Origin: Jiangella mangrovi
Lineage (GTDB): Bacteria; Actinomycetota; Actinomycetes; Jiangellales; Jiangellaceae
DNA: 64,000 bases
Direction of reading: 5' to 3'
Assembly (NCBI RefSeq): GCF_014204975.1
Contig: NZ_JACHMM010000001.1
Location: 7,068,037 to 7,132,036, forward strand
In this document: positions 1 to 9,966 of the stretch, in pieces
Layout: each line of letters begins with the position of its first letter
Numbering within the stretch: position 1 is the first letter of the stretch
The notes under the pieces: generated by a model
Databases searched by the model: none
What the model was told of the DNA's origin: nothing
What the model saw: only the letters and a program-made list of their open reading frames with translations
Program-made: the position numbers and the translations under genes

Positions 1-1659
<1,659 letters not shown>

Positions 1660-1681
1660 GAGACGAGACTCTAGCACCCGC

Positions 1682-2611
1682 TCAGAAGCCGAGCTTGCCG
1701 AGCTGCTTCGGATCGCGCTGCCAGTCCTTGGCCACCTTGACGTGAAGGTCCAGGTAGACGGGGGTGCCGAGCAGCCGCTCGATCTGCAACCGGGCGTTGG
1801 TGCCGACCTCGCGCAGCCGGGCCCCCTTCTTGCCGATGACGATGGCCTTCTGGCTGTCGCGCTCGACGTAGAGGCTGGCGTGGATGTCGAGCAGCGGCCG
1901 GTCCTCGGGGCGGTCCTCGCGCGGGATCATCTCCTCGACGACGACGGCGATGGAGTGCGGCAGCTCGTCACGGACGCCCTCGAGCGCGGCCTCGCGGACC
2001 AGCTCGGCGACCAGCGTCTCCTCGGGCTCGTCGGTGAGCTCGCCGTCCGGGTACAGCGGTGGCCCCTCGGGCATCTGCGCCAGGAACAGCTCGGTGAGCA
2101 GCTCGACGCGGTCGCCCGACGTCGCCGACACCGGGACGACGTCGGCCCAGGCGATGCCGGTCTCCTCGCCCAGCGCGGCGACGGCGGCCAGCTGATGGGC
2201 GAGGCGGTCGGGCCGGACGAGGTCGCTCTTCGTGACGACGGCGATCTTCGGGGTGCGCCGGATGGCGGCCATCTCGCCGGCGATGAACCGGTCGCCGGCG
2301 CCGATGTCCTCGTTGGCCGGGATGCACACCCCGACGACGTCGACCTCGGACCACGTGGCGCGGACGAGGTCGTTGAGCCGCTGACCCAGCAGCGTCCGCG
2401 GCCGGTGCAGGCCCGGGGTGTCGACGATGACCAGCTGGCCGTCGGGGCGGTGCACGATGCCGCGGATGGCGTGCCGGGTGGTCTGCGGCCGGTTCGAGGT
2501 GATCGCGATCTTCTCGCCGACCATCGCGTTGGTCAGGGTCGACTTGCCCGCGTTGGGCCGCCCGACGAAGCAGCCGAAGCCCGAGCGGAAGCCTTCGTAG
2601 TCACCGATCAC
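1682..2611 (-). CDS. era: GTPase Era
   Basis: Era binds 16S rRNA and assists 30S subunit maturation. The 309-residue protein has G1 GRPNAGKS (17-24), G3 DTPG (64-67), G4 TKSD (127-130), a G5 SAT motif and a C-terminal KH domain with GKKG near residue 265, all in family order and at family length. The start is the GTG at 2611 (MIGDYEGF); the longer upstream frame reads antisense through the neighbouring exporter and is not coding. leuA's leader begins just downstream of its stop. In many actinobacteria era follows ybeY, the CBS transporter and the CDA-like gene; here three other genes separate them. Confidence 0.96.
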   Translation of the reverse strand: MIGDYEGFRSGFGCFVGRPNAGKSTLTNAMVGEKIAITSNRPQTTRHAIRGIVHRPDGQLVIVDTPGLHRPRTLLGQRLNDLVRATWSEVDVVGVCIPANEDIGAGDRFIAGEMAAIRRTPKIAVVTKSDLVRPDRLAHQLAAVAALGEETGIAWADVVPVSATSGDRVELLTELFLAQMPEGPPLYPDGELTDEPEETLVAELVREAALEGVRDELPHSIAVVVEEMIPREDRPEDRPLLDIHASLYVERDSQKAIVIGKKGARLREVGTNARLQIERLLGTPVYLDLHVKVAKDWQRDPKQLGKLGF

Positions 2612-2652
2612 GGAGTCGAGTCTCCCATCTCGGGCGTTCTTACGATGCCGAG

Positions 2653-2689
2653 TTGTACGAGTGTCCCATTCTTTTGGTACGGTCGTACA
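2653..2689. promoter_or_regulatory. operator-like palindromes upstream of SMR/tetR operon
   Basis: TGTACGA (2654-2660) is repeated inverted as TCGTACA (2683-2689), and the second half also forms the short palindrome GTACG-GT-CGTAC at 2677-2688. The stretch is less GC-rich than its surroundings and sits 28-64 nt before the exporter start, overlapping a possible -35 TTGTAC at 2653-2658. This is the expected position for binding by the TetR protein encoded by the second gene of the operon. The palindromes are seen; the binding is inferred. Confidence 0.55.
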
Positions 2690-2716
2690 GGAATTGGTTC
2701 TATGTTGGAGGACATC

Positions 2717-3043
2717 ATGGCGTGGCTCTACGTGATCGTCGGCGGGCTGTTCGAGACGGCCTTCGCGGTCTCGCTCAAGGAGTCGCACGGCTTCACCCGG
2801 CTCTGGCCGACGCTGAGCTTCGCCGTCTCGGTGACGGTGAGCATGCTGCTGCTGGGCCTCGGCCTGCGCGAGCTGCCGGTCGGCACGGCCTACGCGGTCT
2901 GGACCGGCATCGGCGCCGCCGGTACGGCGATCGTCGGCATGCTGTTCTTCGAGGACCCGGCGACGTTCTTGCGCATCGCCGCCATCGGGTTGATCGTGTG
3001 CGGGGTGATCCTGCTGAACCTCGCCGGCGGAGGGGCGCACTGA
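2717..3043 (+). CDS. SMR family exporter, Gdx/SugE-like
   Basis: This 108-residue protein has four hydrophobic segments and the essential membrane glutamate at residue 13 (GLFETAF), which in the family binds the cation and protons. The segments GFTRLWP and GTAYAVWTGIGAAGTAIVG resemble the Gdx (guanidinium/small quaternary amine) branch more than EmrE. It probably works as an antiparallel dimer in the cytoplasmic membrane. The ATG at 2717 has GGAGGA six nt upstream; two earlier in-frame starts lack a ribosome site. It overlaps the following tetR gene by one base (TGATG), so the two are co-transcribed. I saw no guanidine riboswitch upstream, so regulation by the TetR protein is more likely. Confidence 0.88.
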   Translation: MAWLYVIVGGLFETAFAVSLKESHGFTRLWPTLSFAVSVTVSMLLLGLGLRELPVGTAYAVWTGIGAAGTAIVGMLFFEDPATFLRIAAIGLIVCGVILLNLAGGGAH

Positions 3044-3624
3044 TGACCACCGCCAAGGGCGAACAACGCCGCGCCGCCCTGGTGCGGGCCGCCACCGAGC
3101 TGCTGCAGTCCGGCGGGCTCGAGGCGGTGGCGCACCGGGCGGTGGCCGGACGGGCCGGCGTGCCGCTCGGGGCGACGACCTACTACTTCGCCGACCTCGT
3201 CGAGCTGCGCCGGGCCGCCGTCGACGCCCTCGCCGACGCCGACGTCGCCCGCATGGCCGCCGCCGTCGACGCGCTGCCGGCCCGGCGCCGCGGTGGTGCC
3301 GCCGTCGCCCGCATGATCGCGACACTGCTGACGCCGGACGAGTACGGCGCCCTGGTCGCCTGGTACGAGCGGTACGTGCTGGCGGCCCGCGAGCCGCTGT
3401 TCGCGGCGGCCGCCCGGCGCACCAACGCCGCCGCCCGCGACGCGGTCGCGACGGTGCTCTCGCGTTCCGGCGTGGGGGCCGGGCTGCCGCCGCAGGTGAT
3501 CCTGGCGGTGGTCGACGGCGCGGTCCTCGGCGCCCTGGCCGACGGTGCCGGCCTGACGGGGGTCCGCTCAGCCGCCGCCGACGCCCTCACCGTCGTCCTC
3601 GACAGCGCCAGCCGTCCTCGATAG
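3043..3624 (+). CDS. TetR family regulator of the SMR exporter
   Basis: A 193-residue TetR protein. The N-terminus (residues 1-60) carries the helix-turn-helix, with RRAALVRAATELL as helix 1 and VAGRAGVPLGATTYYFADL as the recognition region. The rest is a helical ligand and dimerisation domain without a recognisable specificity. The start ATG overlaps the stop of the exporter by one base, so it is translated from the same message. By analogy with other SMR/TetR pairs it probably represses its own operon at the GTAC-containing palindromes at 2653-2689. The last codons run into a repeat array (CCGTCCTCGATAG) that continues downstream, so the C-terminus may have been shaped by repeat insertion. 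Confidence 0.85.
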   Translation: MTTAKGEQRRAALVRAATELLQSGGLEAVAHRAVAGRAGVPLGATTYYFADLVELRRAAVDALADADVARMAAAVDALPARRRGGAAVARMIATLLTPDEYGALVAWYERYVLAAREPLFAAAARRTNAAARDAVATVLSRSGVGAGLPPQVILAVVDGAVLGALADGAGLTGVRSAAADALTVVLDSASRPR

Positions 3625-3746
3625 CGCGGCCCGTCCTCGATAGCGCCGGCCGACTTCAATAGCGCAGACCGTCTTCTGCGTCCGCGTGGGCCGCTCAGAA
3701 GACGGCTCGCCCTATTGAAGTCGGCTCCCGCTATTGAAGTCGGCTC
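3612..3746. repeat. nested direct and inverted repeats in a convergent intergenic space
   Basis: CCGTCCTCGATAGCGC occurs at 3612-3627 and again at 3631-3646. GCCGACTTCAATAG (3649-3662) and CCGTCTTCTG (3669-3678) are followed by their exact inverses CAGAAGACGG (3696-3705) and CTATTGAAGTCGGC (3712-3725), so 3649-3725 can fold into a long two-part stem. CTATTGAAGTCGGCTC is then repeated directly at 3731-3746, and an inverse of the first motif, ATCGAGGACGG, follows at about 3752. The layout of direct copies followed by inverted copies recurs at 31417 and 36352 with different sequences. Confidence 0.85.
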
Positions 3747-3798
3747 ACGGCATCGAGGACGGCGGGCGGCATCGGAGGCGGGACCGCAGCAGACAGCG

Positions 3799-3835
3799 CG
3801 ACGCCGGCCGGGGCGTGAACCCCCGGCCGGCGTCG
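3799..3835 (-). terminator. hairpin terminator of the zinc-ribbon gene
   Basis: CGACGCCGGCCGGGG (3799-3813) pairs with CCCCGGCCGGCGTCG (3821-3835) around a short loop. It lies 13-49 nt past the stop of the minus-strand zinc-ribbon gene. There is no T tract, as is common for GC-rich actinobacterial terminators. It may also stop read-through from the tetR side. Confidence 0.75.
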
Positions 3836-3847
3836 GTGCTGCTGCGA

Positions 3848-6004
3848 TCAGCGGCTGCTGCGGCGGCGCAGCGCCTCGTCGACCTCGGGGTCGCCGAGCT
3901 GGCTCAGCCAGGTCAGCAGCTCCGGGTAGGTCGACGGGTTGGCGGCGACGTACTTGCGCAGCCCCGGCTCCTGGGCGGCGATGTCGGCCAGGACCTGCAG
4001 CGGCGTGTTCGGGTCGAGCGCGGTGCGGGCGTCGAAGCCCGACGAGCCCGCGACGTCGTCGGTGACCGGCGGCTGGTCGACCCGGGTGGCGGGCTCGACC
4101 AGGGGCTGGTTGACGCGCGTGGCGGTGTCGTCGGCCGCGCTCCCGGCCGCGGCCTCACCGGCGGCGAGCCCACTGACCGGGCCGGGGCCGTCGCCGCCGA
4201 TGCGACCGGACGGGGTGGCGGCGGTGCCGTTGCCCGTGCCGGACTCGCCGGCCGGAGCGTCGGTGACCGTTTTGGCCTCGTCGGCCGGGACCGCGGGGCT
4301 GGCCGGCACCTCGCCGTCGGCGTCGCCCTGGGCCTTCGCCTCGGCGGCGCGGGCGTCGGCCGCGGCCTTCGACTCCGTGACCCGCGCCTGGGCGTCCGCC
4401 TCGGCCTTCGCGGCGTCGGCCTTCGCCTTCGCCTCGGCCTTCGACTCCGCGGCCTTCGACTCCGCGGCCCGCGCGGCGGCGGCGCCCGAGGCGGCCGCAG
4501 TCGCACCGGTGGCCACGCCCGCCCCCGCCGGACGAGACGCCGTCGCGGACTCGCCCTCACCGGAGCCGGACCCGTTGCCGGGCAGCACGCTGCTGAGGCT
4601 GAGCTGGTTGGCGCCGATGGGCCCGTACTCCGACCGCACCGACGACGGCGCCGTCAGCACCACGAACAGGGCGAGCCCGAACACCCAGAGCACGCTGACG
4701 ATCGTGGCGGTGACGATGTCGACGATGGTCTCGTCGGAGGCGCCGAGGATGGCGACGACGACGATGCCCAGCAGCAGGAACACCCCACCGGCCACGACGG
4801 CGATGGCCCGGCCCGCGTTGGCGTCGCGGACCAGCGCGTTGCGGCCGACCAGTGCGGCCAGCACCAGGATCAGCATGAGCACCAGGACGACGATGGCGAT
4901 GCCGCGGCCGACGTCGGCGCCGATGATGTTCAGCACGAAGAACACGACGCCCGCGACGGCGGTGAGCATGACCAGCTCGAGCGCCCGGACACCCACCGCG
5001 GACCAGTAGCCGGCGCCGGCGGTGTGCGTGTACCGCGGCCGCAGGCCCGGCGCGGCCGCCGCGACCGCGATGGCCGGGACGAGGATGAGCTGCGGCCCGA
5101 ACGTGCTGAGGCTCCACGCGTCGGCCATGGTGCCGTCGGCGCCGAGCTGCCACACGCCCACGAACAGCGCCGTCACGCCCAGCAGCAGGAGCACGTCGCG
5201 CCAGGCGGCGTCGCCGCGGAACACGCCCCACAGCGGCAGGGCGGCCAGCGCGAGGAAGAACACCATGGCGACGACGAGGTAGGTGATCTGCTCCCACTCG
5301 AGCACGTCGGCGTCGTCGGTGAGGAACGTGACGAGGCTGATGACGGTCAGCAGAGCGAAGAGCCCGCCGATGCCCAGCGTGATCCAGCGCCACAGGGCAC
5401 CGTCGCCGCCGTCGGACGGGGTCTGCTCGGCCTCGCGGCCCTGCGCGGCCAGCAGCGCGCCGGCCAGGCCGAACATGATGCCGACTCCGACGCCGTCGCC
5501 GCCGTTCTCGCCCACGTAGCCGAGGACCAGCGTGATGAGCACGACGACGACGTAGGGCGCGTTGGCCGCGAGCCGGGCCAGCCGCAGCTCCGCGGTGCCC
5601 CACGACCCCGGCAGCACGCCGCCACGCTGCAGGTAGGGCAGCGCCAGGGAGATGACGGACAGCAGCGTCACGAGGATGACGTAGACCTTGCCCGTCACCG
5701 TGTCGGTGAGGTCCCACGGCATGCCGAACGAGACCAGGAGGAGCACGAGGGCGACGATGTCGCGGACGTAGTCGAGTGCCGGGATGTCCGCGAACGGGTT
5801 GCCGCGCCCCGCGGCGCCGGGCGTGCCGGTGCCGAGCGTGCCGCCGATGGGGCCGCTCTGGCGTGTGCCCGGCTGCCCTGCCGGCGGCTGTCCGGCCTGG
5901 GTCCGGCCCGCTGTGGCCTCCGCGGTCGCCGTCATGGGCGAGCCGCAGTTGCCGCAGAAGGCCGAACCGGTGGCCGGCGCCCCGCAGTTACTGCAGTAGT
6001 TCAT
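3848..6004 (-). CDS. zinc-ribbon, multi-pass membrane protein with LRV-like C-terminal domain
   Basis: A 718-residue protein of unknown function. Residues 1-22 form a zinc ribbon (CSNCGAP...CGNCGSP). A Gly/Pro/Thr-rich linker follows, then about ten hydrophobic segments (roughly 75-470), then a low-complexity Ala/Glu/Lys/Ser stretch (about 500-570, likely helical or coiled) and an acidic linker. The last 60 residues (DPNTPLQVLADIAAQEPGL...NPSTYPELLTWLSQLGDPEVDEAL) match the variant leucine-rich domain found at the ends of several actinobacterial proteins. GGAGA stands 7 nt before the ATG. It is separated by 120 bp from the CDA-like gene upstream and has its own terminator. It interrupts the usual link between the ybeY group and era. 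Confidence 0.75.
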   Translation of the reverse strand: MNYCSNCGAPATGSAFCGNCGSPMTATAEATAGRTQAGQPPAGQPGTRQSGPIGGTLGTGTPGAAGRGNPFADIPALDYVRDIVALVLLLVSFGMPWDLTDTVTGKVYVILVTLLSVISLALPYLQRGGVLPGSWGTAELRLARLAANAPYVVVVLITLVLGYVGENGGDGVGVGIMFGLAGALLAAQGREAEQTPSDGGDGALWRWITLGIGGLFALLTVISLVTFLTDDADVLEWEQITYLVVAMVFFLALAALPLWGVFRGDAAWRDVLLLLGVTALFVGVWQLGADGTMADAWSLSTFGPQLILVPAIAVAAAAPGLRPRYTHTAGAGYWSAVGVRALELVMLTAVAGVVFFVLNIIGADVGRGIAIVVLVLMLILVLAALVGRNALVRDANAGRAIAVVAGGVFLLLGIVVVAILGASDETIVDIVTATIVSVLWVFGLALFVVLTAPSSVRSEYGPIGANQLSLSSVLPGNGSGSGEGESATASRPAGAGVATGATAAASGAAAARAAESKAAESKAEAKAKADAAKAEADAQARVTESKAAADARAAEAKAQGDADGEVPASPAVPADEAKTVTDAPAGESGTGNGTAATPSGRIGGDGPGPVSGLAAGEAAAGSAADDTATRVNQPLVEPATRVDQPPVTDDVAGSSGFDARTALDPNTPLQVLADIAAQEPGLRKYVAANPSTYPELLTWLSQLGDPEVDEALRRRSSR

Positions 6005-6124
6005 TCGTCTCTCCGTCTCGGTCGGTCGCCTCGGAGGTCACGCGCGGGCAGCGCCGGACTCCGTATGCGCCAGGTGTGCCCCGGACTCGAACGGCCGCAC
6101 GTTAGCGCACTCGGGTGCCGATGG

Positions 6125-6466
6125 CTACGAACGCAGCGCCGTGAGCGGCGTGCCGTCGGGGCCGGCGACGTACACGGGTATACCCGGTCCGCCCAGATCC
6201 GACACCACGACGACGTCCACCTGGCCGGGGACGCCGGTCGTGACGACGGCGGCCGCCTCGAGCCCCGTCGCGCCGCTGGACACGGCCGAGGCCACGGCCA
6301 GCTGCAGCGCGCTGAGGCGCAGCGACGGGAGCGCGACGTCGGCGGCCGCGTAGGTACGCCCGTCGGTGTCGCGGACGGCGGCCCCCGCGGCCACGCCGGT
6401 GCGGGCGCGCGCGGACCGGGCCAGGGTCAGGATCTTCGCGTCCTCGGGGTCGAGTGTGTCCCTCAC
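6125..6466 (-). CDS. cytidine-deaminase-fold protein lacking zinc ligands
   Basis: A 113-residue protein ([20 protein letters not shown]...) found in many actinobacteria between the CBS transporter gene and era, and often annotated as cytidine deaminase. The phrase SLRLSALQLAVASAVSSGAT lines up with the family core, but the whole protein contains no cysteine and no histidine, so the catalytic zinc site (H/C-A-E and PCxxC) cannot form. It is therefore probably a non-catalytic member with an unknown role. The GTG start overlaps the stop of the CBS gene by four bases (GTGA), so it is translationally coupled to it. Confidence 0.8.
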   Translation of the reverse strand: MRDTLDPEDAKILTLARSARARTGVAAGAAVRDTDGRTYAAADVALPSLRLSALQLAVASAVSSGATGLEAAAVVTTGVPGQVDVVVVSDLGGPGIPVYVAGPDGTPLTALRS

Positions 6467-7830
6467 TGGGCATGCTCCTCGTGCGGCTCGGTGTCGGTGA
6501 CCTGAACGAGCCGGCTCACCCGGACGGTTCCGATGCGGTTGCGCCGGCCCGACGGGCCCTCGGCCACGAGGCGCAACCCGGCGACGTCGACCTCGGCCCC
6601 GGCGATGGGCACCCGGCCCAGCTGCTTGGCCATGAGCCCGCCGACGGTGTCGACGTCGTCGTCGGAGAGCTCGAGCCCGAACAGCTCGCCGAGGTCGTCG
6701 ATGTGCAGCCGCGAGCTGACCCGGACGTCGCCGTCCTCGAGGGTCTCGACGCCGTCCTCGTCGGAGTCGTACTCGTCGGTGATCTCGCCGACGATCTCTT
6801 CGAGGATGTCCTCGATGGTCACCAGGCCGGCGGTGCCGCCGTACTCGTCGACGACGACGGCGACATGGATGCGCTGGGCCTGCATCTCGCGCAGGAGGTC
6901 GTCGGCCGGCTTGGAGTCGGGCACGAAGAACGCCGGCCGGAGCACGGAATCGATGCGCTCGACGGACTCGGCGTCGCGGTTGTCGTAGAGCCGGCGGGCG
7001 ACGTCCTTGAGGTAGGCGATGCCGACGATGTCGTCGAGCCCGCCCGGCCCCACTGCGGGGATGCGGCTGAACCCGCTGCGCAGCGCCAGCGACTGGAACT
7101 GCCGCAGCGTCTTGCCGGCCTCGATGAACACGACGTCGGTGCGCGGCACCATGACCTCGCGGACGACGGTGTCGCCGAGCTCGAAGACGGAGTGGATCAT
7201 CTGGCGTTCGCCGGACTCGATGATGCGGCCGGCCTCGGCGAGGTCGACCAGCTCGCGGAGCTCGGCCTCGGTGGCGAACGGTCCCTCGCGGAAGCCCTTG
7301 CCCGGCGTGAGCGCGTTGCCCAGCAGGATGAGCAGCCGCGGGATGGGCCCGAGGACCCGGGTGATGCCCAGCAGCAGGCCGGCGAAGGCCAGCGCGATGC
7401 CCTCGGCGTGCTGACGGCCCAGCGTGCGCGGCGCGACGCCGATGACGACGAACGAGACCACGACCATGCTGCCGGCGGCGACGAGCAGCGTCTGCCACCA
7501 GGGGTCGAAGTACTCCTCGCACACCACCGCGACCATGACGACGGCGGCGACCTCGCAGGCCATGCGCACCAGCAGGGCGGTGTTGAGCGCGGGGACGGGG
7601 TCGGAGGCGGCCCGGACCAGCGCGGCCGAGCCACGACGGCCGGCGCGGTGCAGCTCTTCGGCGCGGGTGCGCGAGATGCTGGACAGCGCCGCCTCGGACA
7701 TCGCGAACAGCATCGCGACGATCACCAGCACCGCCGCCGACACCAGCAGCCAGACGGTGGACGCGCCACCGGCGGTGGTGGCGGTCTCCGCGGCGAGCAC
7801 CGGTGCGGCGGGCAGCGGTGAGGCGAACAT
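6463..7830 (-). CDS. CNNM/CorC-type (HlyC) membrane protein with CBS domains
   Basis: A 455-residue protein. The N-terminal half has a signal-anchor and three further hydrophobic segments (CNNM/DUF21 domain, about 25-190, with [12 protein letters not shown]). Two CBS domains follow (about 205-335, including [11 protein letters not shown] and [25 protein letters not shown]) and a CorC_HlyC domain at the end. Relatives take part in magnesium or cobalt efflux; the older hemolysin label is not meaningful. The ATG shares one base with the ybeY stop (TGATG) and the stop overlaps the CDA-like gene, so these genes form a tight operon with phoH. Function in divalent cation transport is by family only. 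Confidence 0.9.
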   Translation of the reverse strand: MFASPLPAAPVLAAETATTAGGASTVWLLVSAAVLVIVAMLFAMSEAALSSISRTRAEELHRAGRRGSAALVRAASDPVPALNTALLVRMACEVAAVVMVAVVCEEYFDPWWQTLLVAAGSMVVVSFVVIGVAPRTLGRQHAEGIALAFAGLLLGITRVLGPIPRLLILLGNALTPGKGFREGPFATEAELRELVDLAEAGRIIESGERQMIHSVFELGDTVVREVMVPRTDVVFIEAGKTLRQFQSLALRSGFSRIPAVGPGGLDDIVGIAYLKDVARRLYDNRDAESVERIDSVLRPAFFVPDSKPADDLLREMQAQRIHVAVVVDEYGGTAGLVTIEDILEEIVGEITDEYDSDEDGVETLEDGDVRVSSRLHIDDLGELFGLELSDDDVDTVGGLMAKQLGRVPIAGAEVDVAGLRLVAEGPSGRRNRIGTVRVSRLVQVTDTEPHEEHAQ

Positions 7831-8294
7831 CAGCGGCCGCCCCCTCGGGCGTCCCGCCAGTCGCTCAGCAGCTGTTTCTGCAGCCCGAACATCTCTTTCT
7901 CCTCTTCCGGCTCGGCGTGATCGTAGCCGAGCAGGTGCAGGATGCCGTGCGCGGTCAGCAGCTGCAGCTCGTCCTCGGTGCTGTGGCCGGCGGCCTTGGC
8001 CTGGGTGGCCGCGACGTCGGGGCACAGGACGACGTCGCCGAGCAGCCCGGGCTCGGGCTCGGCGTCGTCAGGGGTGGGCCGCAGCTCGTCCATGGGGAAC
8101 GACAGCACGTCGGTGGGGCCGGGCTCGTCCATCCACTGCACGTGCAGCTGTTCCATGGTGTCGGTGTCGACCAGCAGGATCGCCAGCTCGGCGAGCGGGT
8201 GGATGCGCTGGTGGTCGAGGACGAACCGGGCGAGGTCGGACAGCGTCTTCTCGTCGACCTCGGCGCCGGACTCGTTGTTGACCTCGATGGTCAC
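7830..8294 (-). CDS. ybeY: endoribonuclease YbeY, rRNA maturation factor
   Basis: YbeY is a zinc-dependent single-strand RNase involved in 16S rRNA 3' processing and ribosome quality control. The 154-residue protein has the family signature [11 protein letters not shown] (116-126), whose three histidines bind zinc, and the conserved [10 protein letters not shown] (61-70). Its GTG start overlaps the phoH stop by four bases (GTGA) and its stop overlaps the CBS gene start, as in most actinobacteria. Length and context are standard. Confidence 0.96.
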   Translation of the reverse strand: MTIEVNNESGAEVDEKTLSDLARFVLDHQRIHPLAELAILLVDTDTMEQLHVQWMDEPGPTDVLSFPMDELRPTPDDAEPEPGLLGDVVLCPDVAATQAKAAGHSTEDELQLLTAHGILHLLGYDHAEPEEEKEMFGLQKQLLSDWRDARGGGR

Positions 8295-9325
8295 GGGCGC
8301 CGGCCGGGAACGCGCGACCGCCCGTTGCCCCCTGCCGCCTCCTGCGCGGCGTCGTAGCGGGTGTACGCCTCGACGATCTCGCCCACCAACCGGTGCCGGA
8401 CGACGTCGCGGCTGGTCAGACGGCAGAAATGGACGTCGTCGATGCCGTCCAGGATGCCCTCGACCACGCGCAGCCCGCTGGTGGTGCCGGCCGGGAGGTC
8501 GACCTGGGTGACGTCGCCGGTGATGACCATCTTGGAGCCGAACCCCAGCCGGGTGAGGAACATCTTCATCTGCTCGGCGGAGGTGTTCTGCGCCTCGTCG
8601 AGGATGACGAAGGCGTCGTTGAGGGTGCGCCCGCGCATGTACGCGAGCGGCGCGACCTCGATGGTGCCCTCGGTCATGAGCCGCGGGATCGAGGCCGGGT
8701 CCATCATGTCGTGCAGCGCGTCGTACAGCGGCCGCAGGTAGGGGTCGATCTTCTCCGACAGCGTGCCGGGCAGGAAGCCCAGCCGCTCGCCCGCCTCGAT
8801 GGCCGGGCGGGTGAGCAGGATGCGGCTGACCTGCTTGGCCTGCAGCGCCTGCACGGCCTTGGCGACCGCGAGGTACGTCTTGCCCGTACCGGCCGGGCCG
8901 ATGCCGAAGATGACGGTGTGCTTGTCGATGGCGTCGACGTAGCGCTTCTGGTTCAGCGTCTTGGGCCGGATGGTGCGGCCGCGGTTGGAGAGGATGTTGG
9001 CCGTGAGCACCTCGGCCGGGCGCTCGCCGGTGCGGGAGCGCAGCATGGACACGGTGCGCTCGACCGCCTCGGGGGTCATGCCCTGACCGGTGCGCAGCAC
9101 CGCCACCATCTCGTCGATGACGCCCTCGGCCTCGGCCATGTCGCCCGGCCGGCCGGTCATCGTGATCTGGTTGCCGCGCACGTGGATGTCGACGCCGGGG
9201 AACGACGACTCGACGACCTTGATGAGCTCGTCACCGGAGCCGAGCAGACTCACCATGGAGATGCTCGTCGGGATGACGATGGTGTGCTGGGCGGCCTGCT
9301 GGTCGGCCTGATCTGTCTTCGTCAT
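8291..9325 (-). CDS. phoH: PhoH-like ATPase
   Basis: A 344-residue cytoplasmic P-loop ATPase of the PhoH family. Walker A is GPAGTGKT (143-150) and Walker B is ILDEAQN (241-247); [18 protein letters not shown] and the sensor-like [13 protein letters not shown] are typical. An N-terminal KH-like region (about 15-80) precedes the ATPase. PhoH next to ybeY is one of the most conserved bacterial gene pairs, and an RNA-helicase or RNA-processing role is suspected. It heads the operon phoH-ybeY-CBS-CDA-like. Confidence 0.94.
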   Translation of the reverse strand: MTKTDQADQQAAQHTIVIPTSISMVSLLGSGDELIKVVESSFPGVDIHVRGNQITMTGRPGDMAEAEGVIDEMVAVLRTGQGMTPEAVERTVSMLRSRTGERPAEVLTANILSNRGRTIRPKTLNQKRYVDAIDKHTVIFGIGPAGTGKTYLAVAKAVQALQAKQVSRILLTRPAIEAGERLGFLPGTLSEKIDPYLRPLYDALHDMMDPASIPRLMTEGTIEVAPLAYMRGRTLNDAFVILDEAQNTSAEQMKMFLTRLGFGSKMVITGDVTQVDLPAGTTSGLRVVEGILDGIDDVHFCRLTSRDVVRHRLVGEIVEAYTRYDAAQEAAGGNGRSRVPGRRP

Positions 9326-9440
9326 GGGCGGCCCCCGCTGGGCCTCTCACGCCTACTTCCCGTCTCGATCACGCTGTTCAATGGTTGTCTTGAATGCTAC
9401 CCGCGAGGGCTGACAAGTCATTCCGAATAAACCGGCTCCG

Positions 9441-9788
9441 TCAGCCGGGCGGCCAGGTCATGGCCCGCCCGCCGAGGACGTGCACGTGCACGTGGAACAC
9501 CGACTGACCGGCCTCGGACCCCGTATTGAACACCAGCCGGTACGCCTCGATTCCCTCGGCCGCCGCGACGGCGGCGGCCTCGCGGACCAGTTCGGCCAGC
9601 GTGTCGGGCGATTCGGCGGCCAGCGACGCGACGTCGCGGTGGTGCTCGCGCGGGATCACGAGGACGTGCGTCGGCGCCTGCGGCGAGATGTCGCGGAACG
9701 CGAGGGTCCGCTCCGACTCGCGCACGACGTCGGCCGGGATCTGCCCGCCGGCGATCTTGCAGAACAGGCAGTCGGCGTCTGCGCTCAC
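9441..9788 (-). CDS. HIT family nucleotide-binding protein
   Basis: A 115-residue histidine-triad hydrolase. The signature HVHVHV (99-104) gives the active-site histidines, and CLFCKIAGGQIP near the N-terminus is the usual metal-ligand region of the HinT/PKCI branch. It likely cleaves nucleoside phosphoramidates or adenylylated substrates. The GTG at 9788 is preceded by GGAGG with a short spacer. In related genomes this gene lies between rsmE and phoH; here LCP, sigma, GerMN and oxidoreductase genes have come between it and rsmE. It ends 115 bp before phoH. Confidence 0.93.
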   Translation of the reverse strand: MSADADCLFCKIAGGQIPADVVRESERTLAFRDISPQAPTHVLVIPREHHRDVASLAAESPDTLAELVREAAAVAAAEGIEAYRLVFNTGSEAGQSVFHVHVHVLGGRAMTWPPG

Positions 9789-9966
9789 GGTGCCTCCGGT
9801 GGTTCGGGTAGCAGGGATCGTAGGGCACCCGGGTGGCGCGGAGGTGACGCCGTCGCCGTCGTCGATGCAACCGGACCCGCCCGCCGCGCGTCATCACCAT
9901 GAACGACCACCGCGGGCGGGGTGTCCTGACCGGCGCCCTCGCCGCCCGACCGTACCCTCTGGAGCC

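Noticed and set aside
2612-2716. Guanidine riboswitch before the SMR gene
   Set aside because: No matching stem-loop motifs; the region holds short palindromes fitting a protein operator.
3612-3746. Repeats considered as a CRISPR array
   Set aside because: Repeat units are of unequal length, partly inverted, and there are no uniform spacers or cas genes.
3734-6505. Plus-strand open frame of 923 codons
   Set aside because: Antisense to the zinc-ribbon membrane gene; composition is typical of the complementary frame in GC-rich coding DNA.
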